NCBI RefSeq assembly: GCF_900240995.1
Contig: NZ_LT965954.1
Location: 372,001 to 436,000 of the forward strand
Origin: Bacillus sp. Marseille-P3661
Lineage (GTDB): Bacteria; Bacillota; Bacilli; Bacillales; Bacillaceae_J
DNA length: 64,000 bases
Reading direction: 5' to 3'
The translations under genes were made by a program, and so were the position numbers. A model generated the notes under the pieces. That model did not search any database. It saw nothing but the letters and a program-made list of their open reading frames with translations, and was not told the DNA's origin. Of this stretch, positions 43,709-53,131 are shown piece by piece (within the stretch, counting starts at the first letter, position 1; every line of letters starts with the position of its first letter).

Positions 43709-44755
43709 TTAATGAAATAGGGAGTTTCGATTGATATTAATAATATCAATTAATAAAGCATATCCAGTTTCTATTAAACCTGCACCAGCACCAATTAAAG
43801 TGATAGGACCAGACATATCACATGTATACGTTATTGCGTTGGTTGCACCTGATACGCCTGCAAGCGGATCAGTCAAAGCCACTTTTTCTGGTTGGACAAC
43901 TGCCTTGATTCCATCTGTGCTTTTAGAAATACTACCAAGCAACTTCCATCGCTTATTTTCCATTTTTGCTTGTTCAATATCCTCTAAAGTAATGGTGGTA
44001 ATGCCTTTGCACTCGATATCTTCTACCTTTAATGGCGTATTTAATATAACATTTGCTAGGATTGCTATTTTATAGCGGGCATCATATCCTTCAACATCAC
44101 TGGTGGGATCAGCTTCCGCGTATCCTAGTCGCTGCGCTTCCTTTAAGGCTGTCTCGTATTTATCTCCCTCTTCCATTTTTCCCAATATGAAATTAGTCGT
44201 CCCATTTAGTATTCCTCGTATTTCAGTAATTTCGTTTCCCACTAGTGTTGCTAGCGGCAAACGAATAGCTGGTGTCCCACTCATGACTGTCCCTTCAAAT
44301 CCCCATTGAACACGATGCTTTGCTGCCAACTCAGATAACTCTTTATATGCAATTGCTACAGGTCCCTTATTACTCATCACAACGTTTTTCCCATGCTGAA
44401 AAGCAGCTTTACAATGGTCTATAGCGGGTTGCCCTGTTTTTACATTTGTATAAGTAATCTCTATGATCGTATCAGCATTACTTTCTCTAATCGTTTTTAA
44501 GCTATCCCAGTTTTTTTGAAGCCCCTCATAATCAGGATAATCTTTCAAACTTCCCCATTGGTTCATAACGGTTGAAACCATTTCTAAATCAAGTCCATCA
44601 GGGTGATAGATAGATCCTTTGTTAATGTCTGTTATCGCAACAACCTCTATATCAATTTCTAGTGATTCTTTCAAGTAGTTTTGTTTTTTTTTCAAAATAT
44701 CTATTAATCCTTGCCCCACACCACCAAAGCCAATCAAAGCCAGCCTATGCTTCAA
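43709..44755 (-). CDS. Second homoserine dehydrogenase, catabolic context
   Basis: 348 residues without an ACT domain. GFGGVGQG is at 9-16, LNGTTNFILGKM and ADPTSDVEGYDARYK form the substrate block, and SNKGP is the nucleotide-binding turn. It differs clearly from the hom at 436-1446. Its start overlaps the end of the PLP-enzyme gene by 11 bp. With an aldehyde dehydrogenase downstream it probably runs in the homoserine-to-aspartate-semialdehyde direction. That direction is inference from context. Confidence 0.88.
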   Translation of the reverse strand: MKHRLALIGFGGVGQGLIDILKKKQNYLKESLEIDIEVVAITDINKGSIYHPDGLDLEMVSTVMNQWGSLKDYPDYEGLQKNWDSLKTIRESNADTIIEITYTNVKTGQPAIDHCKAAFQHGKNVVMSNKGPVAIAYKELSELAAKHRVQWGFEGTVMSGTPAIRLPLATLVGNEITEIRGILNGTTNFILGKMEEGDKYETALKEAQRLGYAEADPTSDVEGYDARYKIAILANVILNTPLKVEDIECKGITTITLEDIEQAKMENKRWKLLGSISKSTDGIKAVVQPEKVALTDPLAGVSGATNAITYTCDMSGPITLIGAGAGLIETGYALLIDIININRNSLFH

Positions 44756-45941
44756 GATTAATCACCTCTAGAGCCTGACTTAGGTCTTCTAAAAGATCCT
44801 CTACATCTTCTATTCCCGCAGAATATCGAATTAAGCTTTCTGGAATTCCCATAGCTGCTCTCTCTTCTGGCGTGCATTCGATATGACTCGTAGTTCTTGC
44901 CGGTCCAACTACTGTCTCAACAGATCCAAGATTTGCTGCTTTGTTCGCATATTTAAGTTGCGGGAGAAATTGCCTAACCGCCTCTATATCCCCTTTTAAA
45001 GCAAAACTCAGCATACCGCCATATAACCTCATTTGCTTTTTCGCAACATCATGATTGGGATGGTCCTCTAGTCCAGGATAAAACACTTCGGAAACTGCAG
45101 GGTGGTTCTTTAAAAAGTTTGCAACTTCCATTGCATTTTCTGTTTGCTTTTGAACTCGTAGCTGCAGGGTTTTCATACCGCGCAGTAATAAATAAGCAGC
45201 CATAGGATCTAACGTTGCTCCGTTGATTTCACGATAATGATAGATTGGCTCGACTATTTCTTTTGAACCACAAACAACTCCTCCTAATGCATCCGCATGC
45301 CCACCAAGAAATTTTGTTGCACTATGGATGACAAGATCTGCGCCATATTGCAATGGATTTTGAATAATTGGTGTTGCAAATGTATTATCAACAAAAACTA
45401 ACGCACCCACCTTCTTCGCTGCTTTAACCATACGTGGTATGTCGGTAATCTTAACAGTTGGATTGGTTGGGCTTTCTAAATATAGAATTTTACACCCCTT
45501 AGCAACTTCAGTTTCAATTTGTTCATGGTTTCCAGTTTCACAAAATGTCACATCGATCTGCATTTTTGGTAAAAATTCTGTGAAGATTTTATTCGTTCCA
45601 CCATAGGTATCTTTAATGGTTACGATTCTGTCACCAGGTGTCAAAAAAGTATATAAGGCATTGCTTATTGCGGCCATACCTGTTGAAAAGCTTGTTACAG
45701 CTTCAGCTTCCTCCAGCAATTTTATTTTATCTTCAAACGCTTGAACGGTTGGATTTGTGTTTCGACCATAAATGTGACCTTTTCTTTTACCAGTCGCTAC
45801 CTCATACCATTCATCAATATCCTCATATCCAAATGAAACACTATGAACAACAGGCACTTGTGTAGCTCCATGAACTAAATAGTCCTTTTCTCCTGCCCAG
45901 ACCGATTTCGTAGACATTCTAATTTGATTTTGTTTTGTCAT
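44745..45941 (-). CDS. Cystathionine gamma-synthase/lyase-family PLP enzyme
   Basis: 398 residues of the Cys/Met-metabolism PLP family. The PLP lysine is in HSATKFLGGHAD, with IYGRNTNPTVQAFE and SFSTGMAAIS as substrate and cofactor elements and the C-terminal IRYSAGIEDVEDL. It carries out gamma-elimination or gamma-replacement on a homoserine-, homocysteine- or cystathionine-type substrate; which one is unknown. It is first in an operon divergent from a PucR regulator. It differs from the MetY fusion at 6984. Confidence 0.87.
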   Translation of the reverse strand: MTKQNQIRMSTKSVWAGEKDYLVHGATQVPVVHSVSFGYEDIDEWYEVATGKRKGHIYGRNTNPTVQAFEDKIKLLEEAEAVTSFSTGMAAISNALYTFLTPGDRIVTIKDTYGGTNKIFTEFLPKMQIDVTFCETGNHEQIETEVAKGCKILYLESPTNPTVKITDIPRMVKAAKKVGALVFVDNTFATPIIQNPLQYGADLVIHSATKFLGGHADALGGVVCGSKEIVEPIYHYREINGATLDPMAAYLLLRGMKTLQLRVQKQTENAMEVANFLKNHPAVSEVFYPGLEDHPNHDVAKKQMRLYGGMLSFALKGDIEAVRQFLPQLKYANKAANLGSVETVVGPARTTSHIECTPEERAAMGIPESLIRYSAGIEDVEDLLEDLSQALEVINLEA

Positions 45942-46126
45942 AGAATATCACTCCTAATTTTCATAATTGACTAAGGATCGACATATGGTACTTATACATC
46001 CTACATTCATGTTACGTGATATCTAAAAAAAAAACATTCGTCAAAATGTAAGAAAAGTGAGTAGCGATACTAGTCAAATTTTATGTGTGTTTGCAACTAC
46101 CGTAAACACTGAATGGAGGAATTAAA

Positions 46127-47815
46127 ATGTACGTTAATATAAGGAGAATATGCGATTTACCAGTTATGAAGGATTGTAACCTTTTAACAGCAATAGATCA
46201 CATTGAAGATACAAAAGTGGAATGGGTTTCGGTCATTGAAATGCCAGTTGAGAATTTCGTAAGAGAGAATGAACTTGTCCTTACCACAGGCATGGGCTGT
46301 GGCCATGACGAAAAGCTACTCATCCAATTTGTAAAAGAAATTATTGAATCAGGCGCATCCGCCTTAGCCGTTGCGATCGGAAAATATATTGATAGAATCC
46401 CAGAATCTATTTTGCTACTAGCTGAAAACCATAAATTCCCAATTATTACATTACCTTGGGAAACTCGATTTTCCGATGTAATTGAGGCTATTTTTGGAGC
46501 ATTACATCAGCGAAATAATAAGCTGCTTGAAAATTCAAAGGATATGCAGCAACAGCTATTAACACTTATTTTACAAGGGGGAGAATTCTCAGATATCGCT
46601 AACTATATCTATAAAAGAATTCAATCACCCTCGATCATAACAGATAAACGTGGACATATTCTTGGGAAAAGTAAAAATTCAAAAATGTTCATTCAAAATT
46701 GGGAGGAATTTGTCCATTCCGAAGCGTATGCTATCTCGCGAACTCCATTTGAAACGAAAGACCTAACTACTTCACCATACATCCGATATATTACAATAAA
46801 AGGGCGTTCAGTACTCCAATTTATGGTTCAATCTTCTAGTGAAATTCAGGGTTACATGCTAATCGATGGTGTTACTAAACAGCATCAAGATGAAAACTTT
46901 TTCCGGTCTACTATGTCACTGTTAGAGCATGCAGCGATGGCTACAGCACTCTGTTTCTTAAAAGAAAATACTATTCTTGAAACTGAATTGCGCCTGCGTG
47001 ATGATTTTATTTGGAGTCTAGCAAAAGGAACCTTAACATCTTGGGATCAAGTTCTTTCACGAGCAAAATCACTACGCTATAATGTTAGTCTTCCGTATAT
47101 TTGCTTAATCGGTTATCCTGAAAATCTGCAGCAGATATATCAAAAGTATGAAGATAACGGCCTTTCCTTTGAGCATTGGCTGCAAAGTATTACACGACGG
47201 ATGGAGGATGAAATCTTTTATTGTGGTCGTGCAATGTATTGTAATACGATGAATACTTTTCAACGTGAACATCTTATAACATTTTTGGAAATAAAGAACA
47301 ACAATATAAATCACTGTGTTAATCGCTTTTTATCGTTACTTGATCAACGTTTATCTACATTACTGCCTGAACTCACCATTTCTTGGGGCATTGGTAAAAC
47401 AGCTGGTGTAAACTGCTTTCACGACAGCTATCATGAAGCCCAAATAGCTTTAGATATTGGACGACGTCTAAAAGGCAAAGGTCATCATACTGTTTACGCT
47501 GACACAAGAATGGATCGCGCGATGATGGCTCTTGCTGAGAATATCGAACTTAAAAATATAACTGAATCAACGCTTGGCCCTTTACTTCAATATGAACAGG
47601 AACGAAAAATTGAACTGATCTCAACATATTTAAGTTATTCTCAAAATCGATGCAATGTAAGCCAAACAGCTCGCGATTTAAATTTACACCGCCAATCCTT
47701 ATTATATAGATTGAAAAAGATTGAAACATTAACAGGCTGCAATCTAGACAATCCGGACGATGTTTTTTTATTAGAATTAACCATTCGTTTATGGACAATT
47801 GGAATATTGGCGTAA
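46127..47815 (+). CDS. PucR-family transcriptional regulator
   Basis: 562 residues. An N-terminal PucR domain (about 10-125: VEWVSVIEMP, LVLTTGMGC, FPIITLPWE), a middle sensor-like region, and a C-terminal HTH_30 (ISTYLSYSQNRCNVSQTARD with LHRQSLLYRLKKIE). PucR activators usually control nearby nitrogen or amino-acid catabolism genes, so the four-gene operon divergent from it is the likely target. GGAGGAATT ribosome binding site. Direct-repeat-like GTCAAA segments in 46038-46078 are possible but unproven operator parts. Confidence 0.88.
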   Translation: MYVNIRRICDLPVMKDCNLLTAIDHIEDTKVEWVSVIEMPVENFVRENELVLTTGMGCGHDEKLLIQFVKEIIESGASALAVAIGKYIDRIPESILLLAENHKFPIITLPWETRFSDVIEAIFGALHQRNNKLLENSKDMQQQLLTLILQGGEFSDIANYIYKRIQSPSIITDKRGHILGKSKNSKMFIQNWEEFVHSEAYAISRTPFETKDLTTSPYIRYITIKGRSVLQFMVQSSSEIQGYMLIDGVTKQHQDENFFRSTMSLLEHAAMATALCFLKENTILETELRLRDDFIWSLAKGTLTSWDQVLSRAKSLRYNVSLPYICLIGYPENLQQIYQKYEDNGLSFEHWLQSITRRMEDEIFYCGRAMYCNTMNTFQREHLITFLEIKNNNINHCVNRFLSLLDQRLSTLLPELTISWGIGKTAGVNCFHDSYHEAQIALDIGRRLKGKGHHTVYADTRMDRAMMALAENIELKNITESTLGPLLQYEQERKIELISTYLSYSQNRCNVSQTARDLNLHRQSLLYRLKKIETLTGCNLDNPDDVFLLELTIRLWTIGILA

Positions 47816-47899
47816 TAAAGGAGTTAGAGCAGGAGCTAGAATACACTAGTTTGCTTAGGATTCATGATTATGGCCATTTTATTACTTTTTTTGCAAATC

Positions 47900-47938
47900 A
47901 AACAGGTGCTAGTAGTTTCATAGCACCTGTTTGGGTTT
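47900..47938. terminator. Bidirectional terminator
   Basis: AAACAGGTGCTA and TAGCACCTGTTT form a 12-bp perfect stem between the PucR gene (+) and yfkAB (-). Confidence 0.88.
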
Positions 47939-47948
47939 GTTTATACAT

Positions 47949-49055
47949 TTACAATAGTGATTTTCTCTCCTTAAACTCAACACTTGGATAATATGTATCT
48001 TTAACTAATAAGTTTGGGCCTAAACATTTTACAGAAGAACAATGACAGTTAAGTGCTTTATTAATTTCTGTCTCGGTCCATCTTTGATAGGCATCCAGAA
48101 GAGACGTATCTCTAATATTACCTAGTGAAGGGACATCTCCAAAATCGGTAACGATAATATCACCTGTAAAAATATTAACATTCAACCTTGAACGACCATC
48201 TGGATCATTTCGGACTGTTACGTTCTTACTAGAATATAAACGCGATAATAAAGATTGATCCTCATCAATATCATTACAAGGATAAAAAGGCAATGTGCCA
48301 AATAACATCCAAATCTCTTCGTTACGTGCATCTAACAAGCGATGAATCGCTTGACGAATCTGATCAAGCGATAGTGTCTCAAGACTGCTAGCGAAATCAC
48401 TTGGATACATTGGATGTATCTCGTGGCGTTGACACTTCATTTCATCGATAATTTGCTTATGGATGCTTTCAAGATATGGAAATGTTCGTTTATTCAACAT
48501 GGTTTCAGCAGAAATCAAAATTCCCGACTCTGCTAATGCTTTACTATTTTCAATCATTCTATAAAAATACTTTTCTCTTTCCTGAACTGTGGGCTGCTTT
48601 TCCATCTTTGCAAACCCACCTTCAACAAACTCATCAATTGTTCCCCAATTATGAGAGATATGTAAAACATCCAAATAAGGAGCTATTTTTTCGTACCGGC
48701 TAAATTCCATTGTTAAGTTAGAATTGATCTGCGTGTAAACCCCTCTTTCATGGGCATATTTTAATAACGGTACAACATATTGTTCAACCGACTTCTTTGA
48801 AAGCAACGGCTCCCCACCAGTAATGCTTAAGCATCTTAATTCCTCTACTTCATCTAGCCGCTTTAGTATCGCATCTAAAGGAAATGCAGCAGGGTCTTTG
48901 TGTGTTAATGTATAACCAACCGCACAGTGCTCACACCGCATATTACAAAGTAAAGTTGTAGTAAGCTCAACATTGGTTAATTTCAATTTTCTATCTTTTT
49001 CTATATCCAAGTACGATTCCCATGGATCATACGATGGTTTCATTGCAATCTTCAT
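47949..49055 (-). CDS. yfkAB: Radical SAM/CxCxxxxC motif protein YfkAB
   Basis: 368 residues. The radical SAM cluster is C37-NMR-C41-EH-C44, followed by SITGGEPLL. The C-terminal CHCSSVKC is exactly the CxC-x4-C motif that names this family. In B. subtilis YfkA and YfkB are one frame-split protein; here it is intact. Substrate unknown. It starts from ATG 49055 with a GGGAGTG site. Confidence 0.88.
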   Translation of the reverse strand: MKIAMKPSYDPWESYLDIEKDRKLKLTNVELTTTLLCNMRCEHCAVGYTLTHKDPAAFPLDAILKRLDEVEELRCLSITGGEPLLSKKSVEQYVVPLLKYAHERGVYTQINSNLTMEFSRYEKIAPYLDVLHISHNWGTIDEFVEGGFAKMEKQPTVQEREKYFYRMIENSKALAESGILISAETMLNKRTFPYLESIHKQIIDEMKCQRHEIHPMYPSDFASSLETLSLDQIRQAIHRLLDARNEEIWMLFGTLPFYPCNDIDEDQSLLSRLYSSKNVTVRNDPDGRSRLNVNIFTGDIIVTDFGDVPSLGNIRDTSLLDAYQRWTETEINKALNCHCSSVKCLGPNLLVKDTYYPSVEFKERKSLL

Positions 49056-49211
49056 AAACTATGACACTCCCATTTCAATACTATAAGTCTCTCTAGCTGC
49101 ACTACCAACATCATAACTTAAATTTTGAAAGAGATAAACTAAACAAAGTGTAAATAAAGCTATTTTTTTAAACACATAATAAACTCCGCGGGTTACTTAG
49201 TTTGCCTTTTT

Positions 49212-49802
49212 CTAATAGTGAATAACCTTCAGCGTTAACGCGCTAGTAGTGATACCTACCATTAATATCGTAATCAATGACAATAAAAAGGTATCCTGAG
49301 AAATAAGTATCCCACCGAATGTAACAACAACAGCATCAATTATAAAGATAGCAATTCCAACATTGATAGAAAACATGTCAGCTAAAAATTGAGCCAATAA
49401 ATCAGTACCACCAGTGCTTGTTTCATATCTAAGCATTACTCCAATGCCAATTCCTACAAATGCACCGCCTAACAACGAACTTATTAATGGAGAAATTCCG
49501 TATGTATGAAAATCAATTTGCCGAAGCGGAGAAAGAATATCTATCATTAATGAAGATACTAACAGTCCGTGGAGACTATTATAAAAATAAGCTCGATATT
49601 TAAACCACGCTAATATAAAAATAGGGATGCTGCAAACAATGATCGTCATACCAGCCTTATAACCAAATAAATAATTTATTATAAGGCCAATTCCAATCAT
49701 TCCCCCATCTAACAATTCATTCGGAAATAAAAATAAATTAATTCCTAAAGATAAAAAAATGCTACCAGCAATGATCGCGATTGCTTTTTTAAAATACAGC
49801 AT
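49212..49802 (-). CDS. YitT-family membrane protein lacking the DUF2179 domain
   Basis: 196 residues, five or six membrane helices. It begins IIAGSIFLSLGINLFLFPNELLDGGMIGI, the YitT signature, and includes SLLGGAFVGIGIGVMLRYETSTGGTDLLA. Usual YitT proteins are about 280 residues with a cytosolic DUF2179 tail; this one ends after the membrane part (LTLKVIHY), so it is a short family member or a truncated one. Transport role suggested but not proven. Confidence 0.85.
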   Translation of the reverse strand: MLYFKKAIAIIAGSIFLSLGINLFLFPNELLDGGMIGIGLIINYLFGYKAGMTIIVCSIPIFILAWFKYRAYFYNSLHGLLVSSLMIDILSPLRQIDFHTYGISPLISSLLGGAFVGIGIGVMLRYETSTGGTDLLAQFLADMFSINVGIAIFIIDAVVVTFGGILISQDTFLLSLITILMVGITTSALTLKVIHY

Positions 49803-49989
49803 GACCGAATCCCCCTAATTTGCGGACATGCTTATATATATGCGAGCATCTTAGTTTGTACACCCAAAAGTTTAGCAGTGGTTTTTATTCGGTATTAATA
49901 GGATTGGTTCGCCTAAAAGAACTAAGAAATGTTTTGGGAGGTTAAAATTTCATTTGTGTGATAAGCAGTTGGATTGATTATATGAGTTA

Positions 49990-52335
49990 TAGTGACTTTT
50001 GATCGTGTTGGTGGGTTTCTATTGCTTGGTGAGGACTTTGATTTCGCTTTTCTACAGGAAATTTGTATTCATTTGCTTGTTGAAGACTTCATTTTTGCTT
50101 TTTTACTGGAGTTTGGCCATCTACCGCCTTATGAAAGGGATTCTCTTTAAATTTTAACGGTACTTTCCTCTTCATTCGCTCTATGAAGGGGGGCTCCTTG
50201 TATTTTAACAGCTCTTTCCTCACTTTAGATGGAGCTTAACTCCGTTTCCTATCTGATTCACAGGCGGATTCTGACTTGTTTTACACTTTTTCTTGCGATC
50301 CTGTCAGAATCCAACCACCATTCTGACTCGTTTTCTACTTTTTCTTCCGATCCTGTCAGAATTTCACTCGGATTCTGACTCGTTCTACACTTTTTCTTGC
50401 GATCCTGTCAGAATCCTATTCTGATTCTGACTCGTTCTACACTTTTTCTTGCGATCCTGTCAGAATCCAGCCACTATTCTGACTCGTTCTACACTTTTTC
50501 TTGCTTTCCTGTCAGAATCTAACCCTGATTCTGACTCGTTCTACACTTTTTCTTGCTTTCCTGTCAGAATCCAACCCTGATTCTGACTCGTTTTACACTT
50601 TTTCTTGCGATCCTGTCAGAATCCTACTCTGATTCTGACTCGTTTTACACTTTTTCTTGCGATCCTGTCAGAATCCAACTCAGATTCTGACTCGTTTTAC
50701 ACTTTTTCTTGCTTTCCTGTCAGAATCCAACTCAGATTCTGACTCGTTCTACACTTTTTCTTGCGATCCTGTCAGAATCCAACTCTGATTCTGACTCGTT
50801 TTCTACTTTTTCTTGCGATCCTGTCAGAATCCAGCCACTATTCTGACTCGTTCTACACTTTTTCTTGCTTTCCTGTCAGAATCTAACCCTGATTCTGACT
50901 CGTTCTACACTTTTTCTTGCTTTCCTGTCAGAATCCAACCCTGATTCTGACTCGTTTTACACTTTTTCTTGCGATCCTGTCAGAATCCAGCCACCATTCT
51001 GACTCCTTCTACACTTTTTCTTGCGATCCTGTCAGAATCCAACTCTGATTCTGACTCGTTTTCTACTTTTTCTTGCGATCCTGTCAGAATCCAGCCACTA
51101 TTCTGACTCGTTCTACACTTTTTCTTGCTTTCCTGTCAGAATCTAACCCTGATTCTGACTCGTTCTACACTTTTTCTTGCTTTCCTGTCAGAATCCAACC
51201 CTGATTCTGACTCGTTTTACACTTTTTCTTGCGATCCTGTCAGAATCCAGCCACCATTCTGACTCATTCTCAACTTTTTCTTGCGATCCTGTCAGAATCC
51301 AGCCACCATTCTGACTCGTTCTACACTTTTTCTTGCGATCCTGTCAGAATCCAACTCTGATTCTGACTTGTTTCACACTTTTTCTTGCGATCCTGTCAGA
51401 ATCTAACCCTGATTCTGACTCGTTCTACACTTTTTCTTGCGATCCTGTCAGAATCCAACCCTGATTCTGACTCATTTTACACTTTTTCTTGCGATCCTGT
51501 CAGAATCCAGCCACCATTCTGACTCATTCTCAACTTTTTCTTGCGATCCTGTCAGAATCCAACTCTGATTCTGACTCGTTCTACACTTTTTCTTGCGATC
51601 CTGTCAGAATCCAGCCACCATTCTGACTCGTTCTACACTTTTTCTTGCGATCCTGTCAGAATCCAGCCACCATTCTGACTCGTTCTACACTTTTTCTTGC
51701 CATCCTGTCAGAATCGAACCCTGATTCTGACTCGTTTTACACTTTTTCTTGCGATCCTGTCAGAATCCAACCACCATTCTGACTCGTTCTACACTTTTTC
51801 TTGCTTTCCTGTTAGAATTTCACTCGGATTCTGACTCGTTCTACACTTTTTCTTGCCATCCTGTCAGAATCGCAGCCCGATTCTGACTCCATTTGCAACT
51901 TTACTCGATTTACTGTCAGATTCATAGCCTGATTCTGACTCCATTTGCAACTTTACTCGATTTACTGTCAGATTCATAGCCCGATTCTGACTCCATTTGG
52001 AACTTTACTCGATTTACTGTCAGAATCGCAGCCCCATTCTGACTCCATTTGCAACTTTACTCGATTTACTGTCAGAATCGCAGCCCGATTCTGACTCCAT
52101 TTGCAACTTTACTCGATTTACTGTCAGAATCGCAGTCCGATTCTGACTCCATTTGAAACTTAACTCGATTTACTGTCAGAATCGCAGCCTGATTCTAACT
52201 CCATTTGGAGCTTTACATTCATTCGCTCTATAAAGGGGGGCAACTTGAATTTTTACGGTACTTTGCTCTGCTCTCTTCATTCCACTATGAAGGAGGCTCT
52301 CTATATTCCAAAAACACTTTCCCTCTTCATAAAGT
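49990..52335. repeat. 52-bp minisatellite: array of about 37 palindrome-ended units
   Basis: From about 50245 to 52215 the sequence repeats every 52 bp with almost no length variation; GTCAGAATC recurs about 37 times at 52-bp steps. Each unit begins (G)ATTCTGACTC and ends CTGTCAGAATC, an inverted pair of about 9 bp around a T-rich loop, with a 5-7 bp linker. Two loop types occur, a ctttttcttgc type up to about 51850 and a ctttactcga type after. Flanks (49990-50244, 52216-52335) hold degenerate copies of a second, AT-rich repeat (CATTCGCTCTATGAAGG-like) also spaced about 52 bp. No coding frame exists because 52 is not a multiple of three. Confidence 0.95.
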
Positions 52336-52356
52336 GAAAATTCTCCACGCCAAATA

Positions 52357-52411
52357 AATCCCTTCTATCTAGAGCTGTATGTTATCTCATACTGACTACA
52401 CAGAAGGGATT
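52357..52411 (-). terminator. Possible terminator of the thiG-thiE operon
   Basis: AATCCCTTCT and AGAAGGGATT are inverted over a 35-base loop, about 65 bp after the thiE stop. The loop is long and the T-run short, so the call is tentative. Confidence 0.45.
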
Positions 52412-52474
52412 ATATTAGCATCATAATATTAATTTATAAACACTAACAAAAATTTCATACTAATAAGTTTCCAA

Positions 52475-53131
52475 TCACACAGTACTTTGCATTTCATTCA
52501 ATAATAGACTAGCTTCTGTTTTGGGGTCGACTGCTTGGCTTATCGCCGATATGATGGCCACTCCATCTGCACCCGCATTAATAACCGGCTTTATTAATCC
52601 TTTTGAAATTCCACCAATTCCTACAACCGGGATTGTGATATGTTGACTTCTTATTTCCTTGATAACAGTTGGGCCTTGTACTGCTCGCGTGTCAGTTTTT
52701 GTATTGGTAGGATACATTGGACCGACACCTATATAATCCGCACCTTGTTCTATTGCCAGTCGGGCTTCAGTTACATTATGAGCTGAAATCCCAAGTATTT
52801 TGTTTCCAATTCGTGTTCTAACATTTAAAGGATTTTCATCCTCCTGACCAATGTGAACACCATCTGCATCTAACTCTAATGCTAAATCAATATCATCATT
52901 TACGATGAAGGGAACTTCGTTTTGTTTACAAATTTCCTGAAGCTGCTTAGCCAGCATGAGCTTTTCTTTCCCCGTCTTACACCCTGGACCCTTCTCACGA
53001 AATTGAAAGAACGTAATTCCGCCTTGAACCGCTTCCTCTAATACCTCTACTGGATTTCGAAGACAGTTACTACTTCCCAATATAAAATACAGCTTTAGTT
53101 TCTTACGAATATATTCTTCTGAGTAAATCAT
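52475..53131 (-). CDS. thiE: Thiamine phosphate synthase
   Basis: It joins HMP-PP and thiazole phosphate to thiamine phosphate. 218 residues, TIM barrel. FFQFREKG, VNDDIDLALELDADGVHIGQED and IGVGPMYPTNTKTDT carry the pyrophosphate and thiazole contacts; GIGGISKG is the phosphate loop. The start overlaps the thiD end by 4 bp. It is the last gene of the thiazole operon. The related TenI at 54175 lacks parts of this signature. Confidence 0.93.
   Translation of the reverse strand: MIYSEEYIRKKLKLYFILGSSNCLRNPVEVLEEAVQGGITFFQFREKGPGCKTGKEKLMLAKQLQEICKQNEVPFIVNDDIDLALELDADGVHIGQEDENPLNVRTRIGNKILGISAHNVTEARLAIEQGADYIGVGPMYPTNTKTDTRAVQGPTVIKEIRSQHITIPVVGIGGISKGLIKPVINAGADGVAIISAISQAVDPKTEASLLLNEMQSTV

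Noticed and set aside
46038-46078. PucR operator as two GTCAAA direct repeats
   Set aside because: Two short AT-rich matches are expected by chance, so they are mentioned only as a weak possibility.
49990-52335. CRISPR array
   Set aside because: Period is constant at 52 bp but there are no unique spacers: loops and arms both repeat, no leader is evident, and there are no cas genes nearby.
49990-52335. Protein-coding repeat gene
   Set aside because: A 52-bp period changes frame every unit, and stops occur in all frames on both strands.
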